Under the pieces are notes generated by a model. The model had not been told where the DNA came from. It did not search any database and saw only the letters and a list, made by a program, of their open reading frames with translations. Below are positions 41,077-49,091 of a stretch of DNA of 64,000 nt, one piece after another. The number at the start of each line of letters is the position of its first letter. The first letter of the stretch is position 1. Source of the DNA: JAJZJT01 sp964610905 (GTDB taxonomy: Bacteria > Actinomycetota > Acidimicrobiia > Acidimicrobiales > RAAP-2); contig CAZSYT010000003.1 in assembly GCA_964610905.1 (NCBI GenBank), forward strand, positions 22,991 through 86,990, in the 5' to 3' direction. The position numbers and the translations under genes were made by a program.

Positions 41077-41987
41077 GGGCGTCGCGGGAAGCGGCTGAAG
41101 TCCGGAGGCCGGTGCTCCTGGAAGGCGTTGCGACCCTCCTGGCCCTCCTCGCTCATGTAGAAGAGCATGGTCGCGTCGCCGGCGAACTGCTGCAGCCCGG
41201 CCAGCCCGTCGTCGGCGGCGTGGATGCCGCCTTTCAGCATCCGGAGCGCCAGCGGGGACAGCGAGAGCATCCGCCGGCACCAGGCAACCGTCTCGGCCTC
41301 GAGCTCGGCCAGCGGGACCACGGTGTTGACGAGGCCCCACTGGAGGGCGGTGGGGGCGTCGTACTGCCTGCAGAGGAACCACACCTCCTTCGCCCGCTTG
41401 AGCCCGATCGTGCGGGCCAGGAGGCTCACCCCGTACCCGCCGTCGAAGCTCCCGACCTTCGGCCCCGTCTGGCCGAAGCGGGCGTTGTCGGCGGCGACGG
41501 TGAGATCGCAGACGAGGTGGAGGATGTGCCCGCCGCCGATGGCGTACCCGGCCACCATCGCCACCACGGGCTTGGGCAGGCGGCGGATCTGCACCTGCAG
41601 GTCGAGCACGTTCAGGCGCCCGATGCCGCGCCGGGCGACCTCGTCGTCGCCGAGGTAGCCGTCGTCGCCCCGGATCATCTGGTCGCCGCCCGAGCAGAAC
41701 GCGTCGGGCCCCTCGCCGGTCAGGACGACGACGCCGACCGCCGGGTCGTCGCGGGCGTCGGCGAAGGCATCGGCCAGCTCGAAGAGCGTCTGGGGCCGGA
41801 AGGCGTTGCGCACCTCCGGTCTGCAGATGGTGACCTTGGCGATCCCCTCGGCCACCTCGTAGCGGACGTCCCGGTAGCTGCCCCGCTCCTCCCACGCCGG
41901 CAGGGGCTTCCCCCGGTGCTCGTCGACCGGGTCGAGCGGCGGGCCGGTGACGACGGTGTCGGGCCCGGCCCCGCGGCCGCCGCTCAC
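41073..41987 (-). CDS. menB: 1,4-dihydroxy-2-naphthoyl-CoA synthase
   Basis: Crotonase-fold enzyme cyclising o-succinylbenzoyl-CoA. The 304-residue protein has FRPQTLFELADAF, the oxyanion and active-site segments FCSGGDQ, AGYAIGGGHILHLVCDL, the MenB-specific VGSFDGGYG, and the C-terminal LFYMSEEGQEGRNAF. GTG 41987 has GGGAGGG upstream. It is cotranscribed with menA and divergent from menE. Confidence 0.96.
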   Translation of the reverse strand: MSGGRGAGPDTVVTGPPLDPVDEHRGKPLPAWEERGSYRDVRYEVAEGIAKVTICRPEVRNAFRPQTLFELADAFADARDDPAVGVVVLTGEGPDAFCSGGDQMIRGDDGYLGDDEVARRGIGRLNVLDLQVQIRRLPKPVVAMVAGYAIGGGHILHLVCDLTVAADNARFGQTGPKVGSFDGGYGVSLLARTIGLKRAKEVWFLCRQYDAPTALQWGLVNTVVPLAELEAETVAWCRRMLSLSPLALRMLKGGIHAADDGLAGLQQFAGDATMLFYMSEEGQEGRNAFQEHRPPDFSRFPRRP

Positions 41988-42058
41988 CGGAGCCCTCCCC
42001 CGGGACGGCAGTCGACCATTTGACCGTTCACTCCAAGAGTCATCGCTCGCACGGTCGC

Positions 42059-42064
42059 TACGCT
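42059..42064 (+). promoter_or_regulatory. -10 box for leaderless menE
   Basis: TACGCT, 6 nt before GTG 42071. The 83-bp menB-menE divergent gap also has an AT-richer stretch (42012-42040) that may hold the menB promoter. Confidence 0.6.
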
Positions 42065-42070
42065 AGCCCC

Positions 42071-43195
42071 GTGCGCGAGCTGGTGGCACTCGATCTTGAC
42101 CCCGGTGGCGGCTTCGTCGACGCCCTCCGGCAGGTCTGGGACGACGGCGACGCCGCCGTCCCCCTCGACCGCCGCTTGCCGCCACCTGCCCAGGCCCGGC
42201 TCGTCACCGCCCTCGCGCCCACCGCGGTCGTCGATGCCGAGGGCAGGCGGCGGCTCGACGGCGGCCGTCCCGTCGAGCCAGGGGACGCGCTGGTGCTGGC
42301 CACGAGCGGGACGACCGGCGAGCCCAAGGGCGTCGTGCTCACCCACGACGCCGTGGTCGCCTCGGCCACGGCCACCTCCGAGCACCTCGCCGTCGATCCT
42401 GGCAGCGACCGGTGGGTCGCCTGCCTCCCCCTCGCCCACGTCGGCGGGCTCGCCGTGGTCACCCGGGCCCTCGTCACCGGCACGCCGGTCGAGGTGCACG
42501 AGCGGTTCGACCCCGCCCGCGTCGAGGACGCCGCACGACGGGGCGCCACGCTCGTCTCGCTGGTCGCCGCCGCCCTCGCCCGGACCCACGTCACCGGCTA
42601 CCGTGCCGTGCTGCTCGGCGGGGCTGCACCCCCTGCCACGCTGGCGCCCAACGTGGTGACCACCTACGGGATGACCGAGACCGGCTCCGGCGTCGTCTAC
42701 GACGGGGTGCCGCTCGCCGGCACGGAGGTCCGGATCGGCGACGGGAGGCTCGGCGGCGACGGCGAGGTCCTCGTGCGCGGGCCCACGCTGCTGCGCGCCT
42801 ACCGCGACGGCACCCGCCCGTTCCTCGCCGGCGGGTGGCTCCCCACCGGCGACGGCGGGCACGTCGACGACGGCCGGCTCGTGGTGCACGGCCGCCTCGC
42901 CGAGGTCGTCGTCACCGGCGGCGAGAAGGTGTGGCCGGCCGCCGTCGAACGGGTCCTGCTCGGCCTTGGCTCGGTGGCGGAGGCAGCCGTCTGGAAGCGG
43001 CCCGACCCGCGCTGGGGCGAGCGCGTGGTCGCCTGGGTGGTGCCCGCCGACCCCGACCGCCCGCCCACCCTCGGGGAGGTCACCGAGGCCGTGCGGGCCG
43101 AGCTCGCACCGTGGGCGGCCCCGAAGGAGCTCGAGGTGCGCCCCTCCCTGCCGCGCACCCCGTCGGGGAAGGTGCGCCGCCAGTCCCTCCGCTGA
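42071..43195 (+). CDS. menE: o-Succinylbenzoate-CoA ligase
   Basis: Acyl-adenylate-forming enzyme activating o-succinylbenzoate for MenB. The short 374-residue form has the P-loop-like LATSGTTGEPKGVVLTH, the A5 motif TTYGMTETGSG, the hinge PTGDGGHVDDGRLVVHGR and the catalytic Lys motif PSGKVRRQ near the end. GTG 42071 is at leaderless distance from TACGCT. Confidence 0.93.
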   Translation: MRELVALDLDPGGGFVDALRQVWDDGDAAVPLDRRLPPPAQARLVTALAPTAVVDAEGRRRLDGGRPVEPGDALVLATSGTTGEPKGVVLTHDAVVASATATSEHLAVDPGSDRWVACLPLAHVGGLAVVTRALVTGTPVEVHERFDPARVEDAARRGATLVSLVAAALARTHVTGYRAVLLGGAAPPATLAPNVVTTYGMTETGSGVVYDGVPLAGTEVRIGDGRLGGDGEVLVRGPTLLRAYRDGTRPFLAGGWLPTGDGGHVDDGRLVVHGRLAEVVVTGGEKVWPAAVERVLLGLGSVAEAAVWKRPDPRWGERVVAWVVPADPDRPPTLGEVTEAVRAELAPWAAPKELEVRPSLPRTPSGKVRRQSLR

Positions 43196-43232
43196 GGCTC
43201 CACCTGGTCGGGCGGTCCGGCGTCGAGCCTCA
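43193..43232. terminator. Hairpin joining two convergent stop codons
   Basis: Perfect 8-bp inverted repeat, TGAGGCTC (43193-43200) and GAGCCTCA (43225-43232). Each arm contains the stop codon of one gene: menE (+) and the short-chain dehydrogenase (-). The loop is 24 nt. Possible bidirectional terminator. Confidence 0.45.
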
Positions 43233-44012
43233 CGACACGACGCCCCCGCTCGGCATGGTGAGCGCTCCACCGTCGACGACGAGGGTGTGCCCGGTGACCC
43301 ACGACGCGGCGTCCGAGCAGAGGAAGAGCGCGGCCTGGGCGACGTCCTCGGGCAGGCCCAGGCGACGCAGGGGCAGGCGCCGGGCGATCGCCTCCTCGCC
43401 CCGCTCCCACAGCGCCCGAGCGAGCTGCGTCTTGACGAGGCCCGGGGCGAGGGCGTTGACCCGGACGTCGGGACCGAGCTCGGCGGCCAGCTGCCGGGTG
43501 AGGTGGATGACGGCCGCCTTGGTGACGTCGTACCAGCCGATGCCGGGCTCTACCGACATGCCGCCGACGGAGGCGACGTTGCACACGACGCCGCCGCCCT
43601 CGGCCAGGCCGGCACGCCAGGCCGCCTGCGTCCACTCGACCACGGCCGACTGGTTGACGCGCACCGTCTTGTCGGCCCGCGGCCGGTCGAGCTCCATCAG
43701 CGGACCGTAGTAGGGGTTGGTCGCCGCGTTGTTGACCAGGATGTCGATGCCACCGAAGCGCTCGACCGTCGCCGCCACGCACGCCTCGGCGTCGGACGGG
43801 TCGCCCACGTTGGCGACGTGCCACGCCACCTCCCCCGAGCGCTCCGTCCGGGCCCGCTCGATGGCCGCCGCGGCCTCGGCCAAGCCATCGGCCTTGCGCG
43901 ACGTCACGAGCACCGACGCCCCTGCCTCGACGAAGGCGGCGGCGATGGCCTGGCCGATCCCCCGCGACGCCCCGGTCACCAGCGCTCGTCGTCCGTCCAG
44001 CCTCAGCTCCAT
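43230..44012 (-). CDS. Short-chain dehydrogenase/reductase
   Basis: NAD(P)-dependent oxidoreductase of 260 residues with a Rossmann fold: TGASRGIGQAIAAAF at residues 14-28, LVNNAATNPYYG, catalytic Ser in VCNVASVGG and the YxxxK pair in GWYDVTKAAVIH. The C-terminal substrate loop is followed by FLCSDAASWVTGHTLVVDGG. Substrate unknown; relatives are called SDR or 3-oxoacyl-ACP reductase. ATG 44012 has a TAAGGT box 7 bp upstream (probably leaderless). Confidence 0.9.
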   Translation of the reverse strand: MELRLDGRRALVTGASRGIGQAIAAAFVEAGASVLVTSRKADGLAEAAAAIERARTERSGEVAWHVANVGDPSDAEACVAATVERFGGIDILVNNAATNPYYGPLMELDRPRADKTVRVNQSAVVEWTQAAWRAGLAEGGGVVCNVASVGGMSVEPGIGWYDVTKAAVIHLTRQLAAELGPDVRVNALAPGLVKTQLARALWERGEEAIARRLPLRRLGLPEDVAQAALFLCSDAASWVTGHTLVVDGGALTMPSGGVVS

Positions 44013-44019
44013 GGCCGTC

Positions 44020-44025
44020 ACCTTA
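44020..44025 (-). promoter_or_regulatory. -10 box for leaderless dehydrogenase gene
   Basis: TAAGGT on the minus strand, 7 nt before ATG 44012. Confidence 0.55.
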
Positions 44026-44102
44026 GGCTCCGGGCGTCCGGTGCTCGCCGTGGACGCGCGCGGCCGGGCCCGTGGCGGGAGCCGGCGGCCCGACGAGCGC
44101 CC

Positions 44103-44108
44103 TAGCAT
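44103..44108 (+). promoter_or_regulatory. -10 box for leaderless DUF255 gene
   Basis: TAGCAT, 7 nt before GTG 44116. Confidence 0.6.
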
Positions 44109-44115
44109 CGGGCCC

Positions 44116-46167
44116 GTGAACCGCCTCGCCGACGAGACGAGCCCCTACCTCCGCCAGCACGCCGACAACCCCGTCGACTGGCAGCCGTGGGGCGAGGCGC
44201 CCTTCGCCGAGGCCCGCCGGAGAGACGTGCCGGTCTTCCTGTCGATCGGGTACTCGTCGTGCCACTGGTGCCATGTGATGGCCCACGAGTCCTTCGAGGA
44301 CGCCGCCGTCGCCGGGCTCCTCAACGCGCACTTCGTGCCGGTGAAGGTCGACCGCGAGGAGCGCCCCGACGTCGACGCCGTCTACCTCGAGGCCGTCCAG
44401 GCCCTGACCGGCTCGGGCGGATGGCCCCTCAGCGTCTTCCTCACGCCGGACCGCCAGCCGTTCTTCGGCGGCACCTACTTCCCCCCGCGTGACCGGCCCG
44501 GGCTCCCGTCGTTCACGACCGTGCTCGCCGCCGTGGCCGATGCGTGGGGAACCCAGCGCGGCGACGTCCTCGCCCAGGCCGAGGAGCTCACGGGCGCCGT
44601 CGTCGCCCGCACGACGCTTCGCCGCTCGGGCACCGGGCGGGACGGCACCGACGTCCCTCGCCAGGCGTCGGCACCTCCGGGGACCCTCCTGCGCTCGGCC
44701 GTCGAGGCGCTCTCGCGCTCGTTCGACCCCGAGCACGGCGGGTTCGGGACGGCACCGAAGTTCCCCCAACCAGGCCTCGTCGAGGTCCTGCTCAACGCCG
44801 CCGCCCGGCACGGCGCCGGTTCGCCGGTGGCGACGGCCGAGCACATGGCCGTGGCGACCCTCGACGCCCTCGCCGCCGGGGGGGTCCACGACCACCTCGG
44901 CGGGGGGTTCGCCCGCTACGCGACGGACGCCGCCTGGAGCGTCCCCCACTTCGAGAAGATGCTCTACGACCAGGCCGGTCTGCTCCGCGCCTTCCTCCAC
45001 GGCTGGCAGGTGACCGGTCGCCCCGCCTACCGCTGGGTGGTCGGGCGCATCGTCGCCTACGTCCTCGCCGGGCTGGCCCACGACGCCGGTGGGCTGTGCG
45101 CGGCCGAGGACGCCGACTCAGAGGGCGCCGAGGGGCGCTTCTACGTCTGGACCCCGGACGAGATCGCCACCGCCCTCGCCGACGCGCCCGCCGGGACAGC
45201 GGGCCCCGACGTCGTGGCGGCGTTCTTCGGCGTCACCACCGCGGGCACGTTCGAGGCGGGCACGAGCGTGCTGCGCCGACAGCGCGGCGCTCCGCTCACC
45301 GGACCGCCCGACGTCGAGGCGGCGAGGGCCCTGCTGGCCCAGGCCCGCGCCAGGCGGGTCCGCCCCGCCCGCGACGACAAGGTGGTCACCGAGTGGAACG
45401 CCATGTTCGTCTCGGCCCTCGCCGAGGCGGCGGGGGCGACCGGCGAGGGCTCGTGGGCCAGTGCCGCGGTCGCCGTCGCCACCGCCCTCGTGGAGCACGC
45501 CCGGCGCGACGACGGGCGATGGCTGCGGTCGTGGCTGCCGGGCGGGCCGGCGCGCCACCTGGCCTGCGCGGGAGACTACGCCTGGCTCGTCGACGCATTC
45601 ACCCGCCTCGGCGAGCTCACCGGGGACGCCTCCTGGACGGCCCTCGCCACGGAGACGGCGGACGACCTCCTCGAGCGCTTCCTCGACACGGGCGGCGGCG
45701 GCTTCTTCACCACCGGCCACGACGCGGACCCGCTCATCGCGAGGGCCAAGGACGTGCTCGACGGTGCCGTCCCCGCGGCCAACGGCACCGCGGCGCTCGC
45801 CCTCGTCAGGCTGGGGGCACTGACGGGCGCCGCCCGGTTCACCGAGGCGGCGGCCGGGGTGGTCGACCTCGCGGCAGACCTCCTCGAGCGCCACCCGACC
45901 GCCGTCACCACCACGCTGCTCGCCGCCGAGCTGCTGGCCGGCGGGACGACCGAGGTCGTCGTGCCGGGCCGCCGTAGGGACCTCGTCGAGGTGGTCCAAC
46001 GCCGCTGGGTGCGCGACGGCGTGCTCGCCTGGGGGGAGCCGACCGGATCGCCCCTCTTCGCCGAGCGCGACGCCGGGGTCGCCTACGTGTGCCGCGGCTC
46101 GGTCTGCACGCTCCCGGTCGCCGACCCCGATGCCCTGGCCCGGAAGCTCGACGAGGTGGCGTCGTGA
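44116..46167 (+). CDS. Thioredoxin-domain protein (YyaL/SPATA20, DUF255)
   Basis: 683-residue protein with the DUF255 thioredoxin-like domain first (NRLADETSPYLRQHADNPVDW, then SIGYSSCHWCHVMAHESF with the CxxC pair and GGWPLSVFLTPD), followed by an (alpha/alpha)6-barrel-like part (FDPEHGGFGTAPKFPQP, GGVHDHLGGGFARYATD, HFEKMLYDQAGL). Members are widespread, but their role is not settled (redox or sugar-epimerase-like). First of four plus-strand genes: its stop overlaps the next GTG, so at least these two are coupled. Confidence 0.92.
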   Translation: MNRLADETSPYLRQHADNPVDWQPWGEAPFAEARRRDVPVFLSIGYSSCHWCHVMAHESFEDAAVAGLLNAHFVPVKVDREERPDVDAVYLEAVQALTGSGGWPLSVFLTPDRQPFFGGTYFPPRDRPGLPSFTTVLAAVADAWGTQRGDVLAQAEELTGAVVARTTLRRSGTGRDGTDVPRQASAPPGTLLRSAVEALSRSFDPEHGGFGTAPKFPQPGLVEVLLNAAARHGAGSPVATAEHMAVATLDALAAGGVHDHLGGGFARYATDAAWSVPHFEKMLYDQAGLLRAFLHGWQVTGRPAYRWVVGRIVAYVLAGLAHDAGGLCAAEDADSEGAEGRFYVWTPDEIATALADAPAGTAGPDVVAAFFGVTTAGTFEAGTSVLRRQRGAPLTGPPDVEAARALLAQARARRVRPARDDKVVTEWNAMFVSALAEAAGATGEGSWASAAVAVATALVEHARRDDGRWLRSWLPGGPARHLACAGDYAWLVDAFTRLGELTGDASWTALATETADDLLERFLDTGGGGFFTTGHDADPLIARAKDVLDGAVPAANGTAALALVRLGALTGAARFTEAAAGVVDLAADLLERHPTAVTTTLLAAELLAGGTTEVVVPGRRRDLVEVVQRRWVRDGVLAWGEPTGSPLFAERDAGVAYVCRGSVCTLPVADPDALARKLDEVAS

Positions 46168-46976
46168 CCCACCCGGACACAGAGCCGTCCGAGGTCGCCG
46201 ACGCCGTCGGCACGACGCCGTCCGAGCGACAAGGGCCCCGGCGCGAGCCGGGTGCCCGGCGCCGGTCGTCGAGCACCCCGAGAGCGGGCACCGCACGCGA
46301 CGTGGTGCGTGCCATCCGCCCGGCCGAGCGCATCGACGTGCGTCCCGGCGCCGCCCTCACCCTGCTCGTGCTCGCCTCCCACCCCGAGGACACCATCGGC
46401 GTCGACCTGGCGTCGGGCACCCTCGTACGGGCCCGCGTGCCGTGGCCCGACGACCACGGACCCGACCTGCACGGCTTCGACGTCGTCGATGCGGTGGTCG
46501 CCGCCGACCCCGAGCGGGACGACCTCGCCCAGCCCGAGGCCGTGACGGTCAGCGGGCTCCCCCGTCACCGGGGCACCTTCCACGGGCGGCAGGTCCGCCA
46601 CGTCCTCCAGCGACTGTCCGCCCCGGTCGAGGAGCACGTCCTCGGGTTCCCCGGGGCGTCGGCCCCGTACTGGGAGTTCCGCGGCTTCCGCCCGTCGCTG
46701 GCCCTCGTCGTGCCGAGCAAGGGGCCGGTCCTCTTCCGCCGCGGCCCTGCGAGCGGCACGTGGGTGCGCTTCGGCTGGGGGCGGAGCGACAACTGGCTGC
46801 CCGTCGAGGACCCGGTGGCCGAGCGCGCCCTCGACGTGGCGCGACGTGACCGGCTGCAGGGCAAGGACCTGGCCTCGGCGCTCGGGTTCAAGCCCCACTA
46901 CCTGGTCGCCGCCCTCAGCGCCCCTCGGGCGGGGCACTGCTACAAGACGGTGCGGGCCCTCCTGCCCCGAGGCTGA
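46164..46976 (+). CDS. Conserved hypothetical protein
   Basis: No family recognised. 270 residues: a charged, disordered-looking N-terminus (about 50), then an alpha/beta region with PAERIDVRPGAALTLLVLAS, GVDLASGTLVRAR, and a distinctive FPGASAPYWEFRGFRPSLALVVP and WGRSDNWLPVEDP. The end, LGFKPHYLVAALSAPRAGHCYKTV, is well structured. GTG 46164 overlaps the DUF255 stop (GTGA), which supports a functional link or at least co-expression. Confidence 0.75.
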   Translation: MTHPDTEPSEVADAVGTTPSERQGPRREPGARRRSSSTPRAGTARDVVRAIRPAERIDVRPGAALTLLVLASHPEDTIGVDLASGTLVRARVPWPDDHGPDLHGFDVVDAVVAADPERDDLAQPEAVTVSGLPRHRGTFHGRQVRHVLQRLSAPVEEHVLGFPGASAPYWEFRGFRPSLALVVPSKGPVLFRRGPASGTWVRFGWGRSDNWLPVEDPVAERALDVARRDRLQGKDLASALGFKPHYLVAALSAPRAGHCYKTVRALLPRG

Positions 46977-47010
46977 CCGCCCGGCACCCGAACCGGGCGC
47001 GACCGTGGCC

Positions 47011-47016
47011 TACAGT
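47011..47016 (+). promoter_or_regulatory. -10 box for leaderless phosphodiesterase gene
   Basis: TACAGT, 7 nt before GTG 47024. Confidence 0.6.
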
Positions 47017-47023
47017 CGCGTCC

Positions 47024-48187
47024 GTGCCCGCCGCCCCGCCCGCGCCCTGGCCCGAGCCGCACCTGCCCGACTACGGCGGCGCGTGCATCGCCTCGGTCGT
47101 CCCCGCCCTGTTCGCCACGCTGGCCGGGGGGGCGCCGCCGCCCTGGCTCCCCCCCTCCGCCGCAGCGGCCGAGCAGGTCGTCCTCGTGGTCCTCGACGGG
47201 CTCGGCTTCGAGCAGCTCGCCGCCCGCAGGGCGCTCGCCCCTACGTTGGCCGACGCCGAGGGCGCGGCCCGTCCGATCACGTCGGTCGTGCCGTCCACCA
47301 CGGCCTGCGCGCTCACCTCCCTCACCACGGGGTGCCCCCCCGCCCGCCACGGTCTGCTGGGCTACCGGCTGGCTTCGGAGGGGGACCGGGTGCTCAACAT
47401 CCTGCGCTGGTCCGTCACCGGGACCGAGGCCCGCGACGCCCGCCGCCTCGTCCCTCCGCGCACCGTGCAGCGGTGCGCTCCGTTCCCCGGGGCGACGGGG
47501 CCGGTGCCCGTCGTGTCGCGCGAGGGCTTCGGAGCGACCGGCTTCACCGCCGCCCACCTGGGAGACGCCCCCCTCACCCCCTACGCCGTCACGTCGACGA
47601 TCGCCGTCGAGGTACGGCGCCTCCTCGCCGCCGGGCAGCCGTTCACCTACGTCTACTACGACGGCCTCGACAAGGTGGCCCACGCCTACGGGCTCGGCGA
47701 GCACTTCGACGCGGAGCTCGAGGCGGTCGACAGGCTCGTGGCCGAGCTGGCGGGGCTCCTCCCCCGGCGTGCCGCGCTCGTGGTGACGGCCGACCACGGC
47801 CAGGTCGAGGTCGGTCCGGCGGTCGAGGTGCTGGGCCCCGACGTGATGGACGGGGTCCGGCTGCTCACCGGCGAGGGCCGGTTCCGGTGGCTGCACGCCG
47901 AGCCCGGTGCGGCGGACGACGTCGCCCGTGCGGCACGCGAACGTTACGAGGACCGGGCGTGGGTCGTCACCCGCCAGACGGCCATCGAGGACGGCTGGTT
48001 CGGGGGTGGGCTCGCGCCTGAGGTCGCCGCCCGGCTCGGGGACGTCGCGCTGGTGCCGTACGAGCCGATCGCCTTCCTCGACCCGGCCGACACCGGCGAG
48101 AGCCGGCTGGCCGCCCGTCACGGCTCGATGACCCCGGCCGAGATGCTCGTGCCGCTGCTGGCGCTCGACGGAGGTGGCAACATCTGA
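47024..48187 (+). CDS. Type I phosphodiesterase / nucleotide pyrophosphatase family protein
   Basis: Alkaline-phosphatase-superfamily hydrolase, 387 residues, no signal peptide. Metal-site pattern: VVLVVLDGLGFEQL (first Asp), the nucleophile Thr in TSVVPSTTACALTSL with TGCPPARHGLLGY, YVYYDGLDKVAHAYG (Asp, His), VVTADHGQVEV (Asp, His) and ARHGSMTPAEMLVPLL (His). Substrate unknown. It is followed after 2 bp by bpa, so both are probably one transcript. Confidence 0.9.
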   Translation: MPAAPPAPWPEPHLPDYGGACIASVVPALFATLAGGAPPPWLPPSAAAAEQVVLVVLDGLGFEQLAARRALAPTLADAEGAARPITSVVPSTTACALTSLTTGCPPARHGLLGYRLASEGDRVLNILRWSVTGTEARDARRLVPPRTVQRCAPFPGATGPVPVVSREGFGATGFTAAHLGDAPLTPYAVTSTIAVEVRRLLAAGQPFTYVYYDGLDKVAHAYGLGEHFDAELEAVDRLVAELAGLLPRRAALVVTADHGQVEVGPAVEVLGPDVMDGVRLLTGEGRFRWLHAEPGAADDVARAARERYEDRAWVVTRQTAIEDGWFGGGLAPEVAARLGDVALVPYEPIAFLDPADTGESRLAARHGSMTPAEMLVPLLALDGGGNI

Positions 48188-48189
48188 GC

Positions 48190-48750
48190 ATGAGCACGGA
48201 CGGATCCCACCTCACCGCCGGCCCCGGCGACGACGACCGTGACCGCGAGGGCCCGGCCCACCCATCGCCGACGGACGCCGGCCTCGTCCGGGACGCCGTC
48301 GAGCCCGGCGGCGGTCCCCAGGCCGAGGAGGGCGGGGAGGGTCGAGCGGGCGACACGATCGAGCAGCCGGCGAAGCTGCTCCGCATCGGCTCGATGGTCA
48401 AGCAGCTGCTCGACGAGGTGCGCCAGGCGCCCCTCGACGAAGCCAGCCGGGTCCGCCTCCGCGAGATCTACGAGCAGTCCATCCGCGAGCTGGCCGACGG
48501 TCTCTCCGACGACCTCGCCGCCGAGCTCGACCGGGTCTCGATCCCCTTCGACAACCCGACGCCGTCGGAGGCCGAGCTCCGGATCGCACAGGCCCAGCTC
48601 GTGGGGTGGCTCGAAGGCCTCTTCCACGGCATCCAGGCGACACTGGTCGCCCAGCAGTTCGCCGCCCGGGCGCAGCTGGACGAGATGCGCCAGCGCGCCC
48701 TGCCGGCCGGGGCCGACCAGGCACCCGGGCGACCCGGCACCTACCTGTGA
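48190..48750 (+). CDS. bpa: Bacterial proteasome activator Bpa (PafE)
   Basis: ATP-independent ring activator of the actinobacterial 20S proteasome. The 186-residue protein has the family core EQPAKLLRIGSMVKQLLDEV, APLDEASRVRLREIYEQSI, and SEAELRIAQAQLVGWLEGLF followed by HGIQATLVAQQFAARAQL. It ends GTYL, like the C-terminal GQYL that docks into the proteasome in mycobacterial Bpa. The first 55 residues are acidic and disordered. ATG 48190 lies 2 bp after the previous stop. Its presence implies prcBA elsewhere in the genome. Confidence 0.93.
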   Translation: MSTDGSHLTAGPGDDDRDREGPAHPSPTDAGLVRDAVEPGGGPQAEEGGEGRAGDTIEQPAKLLRIGSMVKQLLDEVRQAPLDEASRVRLREIYEQSIRELADGLSDDLAAELDRVSIPFDNPTPSEAELRIAQAQLVGWLEGLFHGIQATLVAQQFAARAQLDEMRQRALPAGADQAPGRPGTYL

Positions 48751-48751
48751 C

Positions 48752-48795
48752 CCTGGGGAGGGTCCCGCCTCGAGGGGCGCCGGACCCTCTCCAGG
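48752..48795 (+). terminator. Strong hairpin after bpa
   Basis: Arms 48752-48765 and 48782-48795 pair over 14 positions with one G-U, loop 16 nt, starting two bases after the bpa stop. A second perfect stem CCACCTC/GAGGTGG follows at 48824-48841. Likely terminator without U-tract. Confidence 0.6.
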
Positions 48796-48890
48796 CACCA
48801 CGGAGGGTCGCCGGTCGGGTGGGCCACCTCCCACGAGGTGGAGCTGGAGGTGCCGGCCCAGCTGCGCCGGCACCCGGCCCCGGGCCGCGC

Positions 48891-48896
48891 TATGGT
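48891..48896 (+). promoter_or_regulatory. Possible -10 box for dnaE
   Basis: TATGGT, the most AT-rich hexamer in the region. Transcription would start near 48903 and give a long dnaE leader. Confidence 0.4.
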
Positions 48897-49091
48897 CCGA
48901 ACCACAGCGGTGTGATTCGCGTGCAGCGACACCGGTGACGGCGCCTGTGGGCACCCGGCCGACGGCTCCCGCGCCGCGGGCAGCCGGCCGGGAGCGACGC
49001 GCCGGTGCGGTCGACCGACCGCCCTGCACACGGGCACGTCGCCCCGGCGCTCGCGCGCCGTCCGGACCGAGTCGAGGAGGGAGCGAGGACC

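Larger units (their letters stand above)
48751..49091. other. Intergenic region and long leader of dnaE
   Basis: 341 bp between bpa and dnaE. It holds the two hairpins just after bpa, a -10-like TATGGT at 48891-48896, and then a GC-rich leader of about 190 nt. I see no tRNA, known riboswitch or SRP RNA signature in it. Confidence 0.55.

Noticed and set aside
35767..41160. A 1797-codon open frame on the plus strand across carotenoid oxygenase, menD, menH and menA
   Set aside because: It is a shadow caused by the scarcity of stop codons in GC-rich DNA. Its translation is Arg/Pro/Gly-rich with no domain, and recognised genes occupy the same DNA in other frames.
48751..49091. 4.5S/SRP RNA or tRNA in the bpa-dnaE gap
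   Set aside because: No GNAR-type SRP tip sequence, no cloverleaf arms and no T-loop sequence were found.
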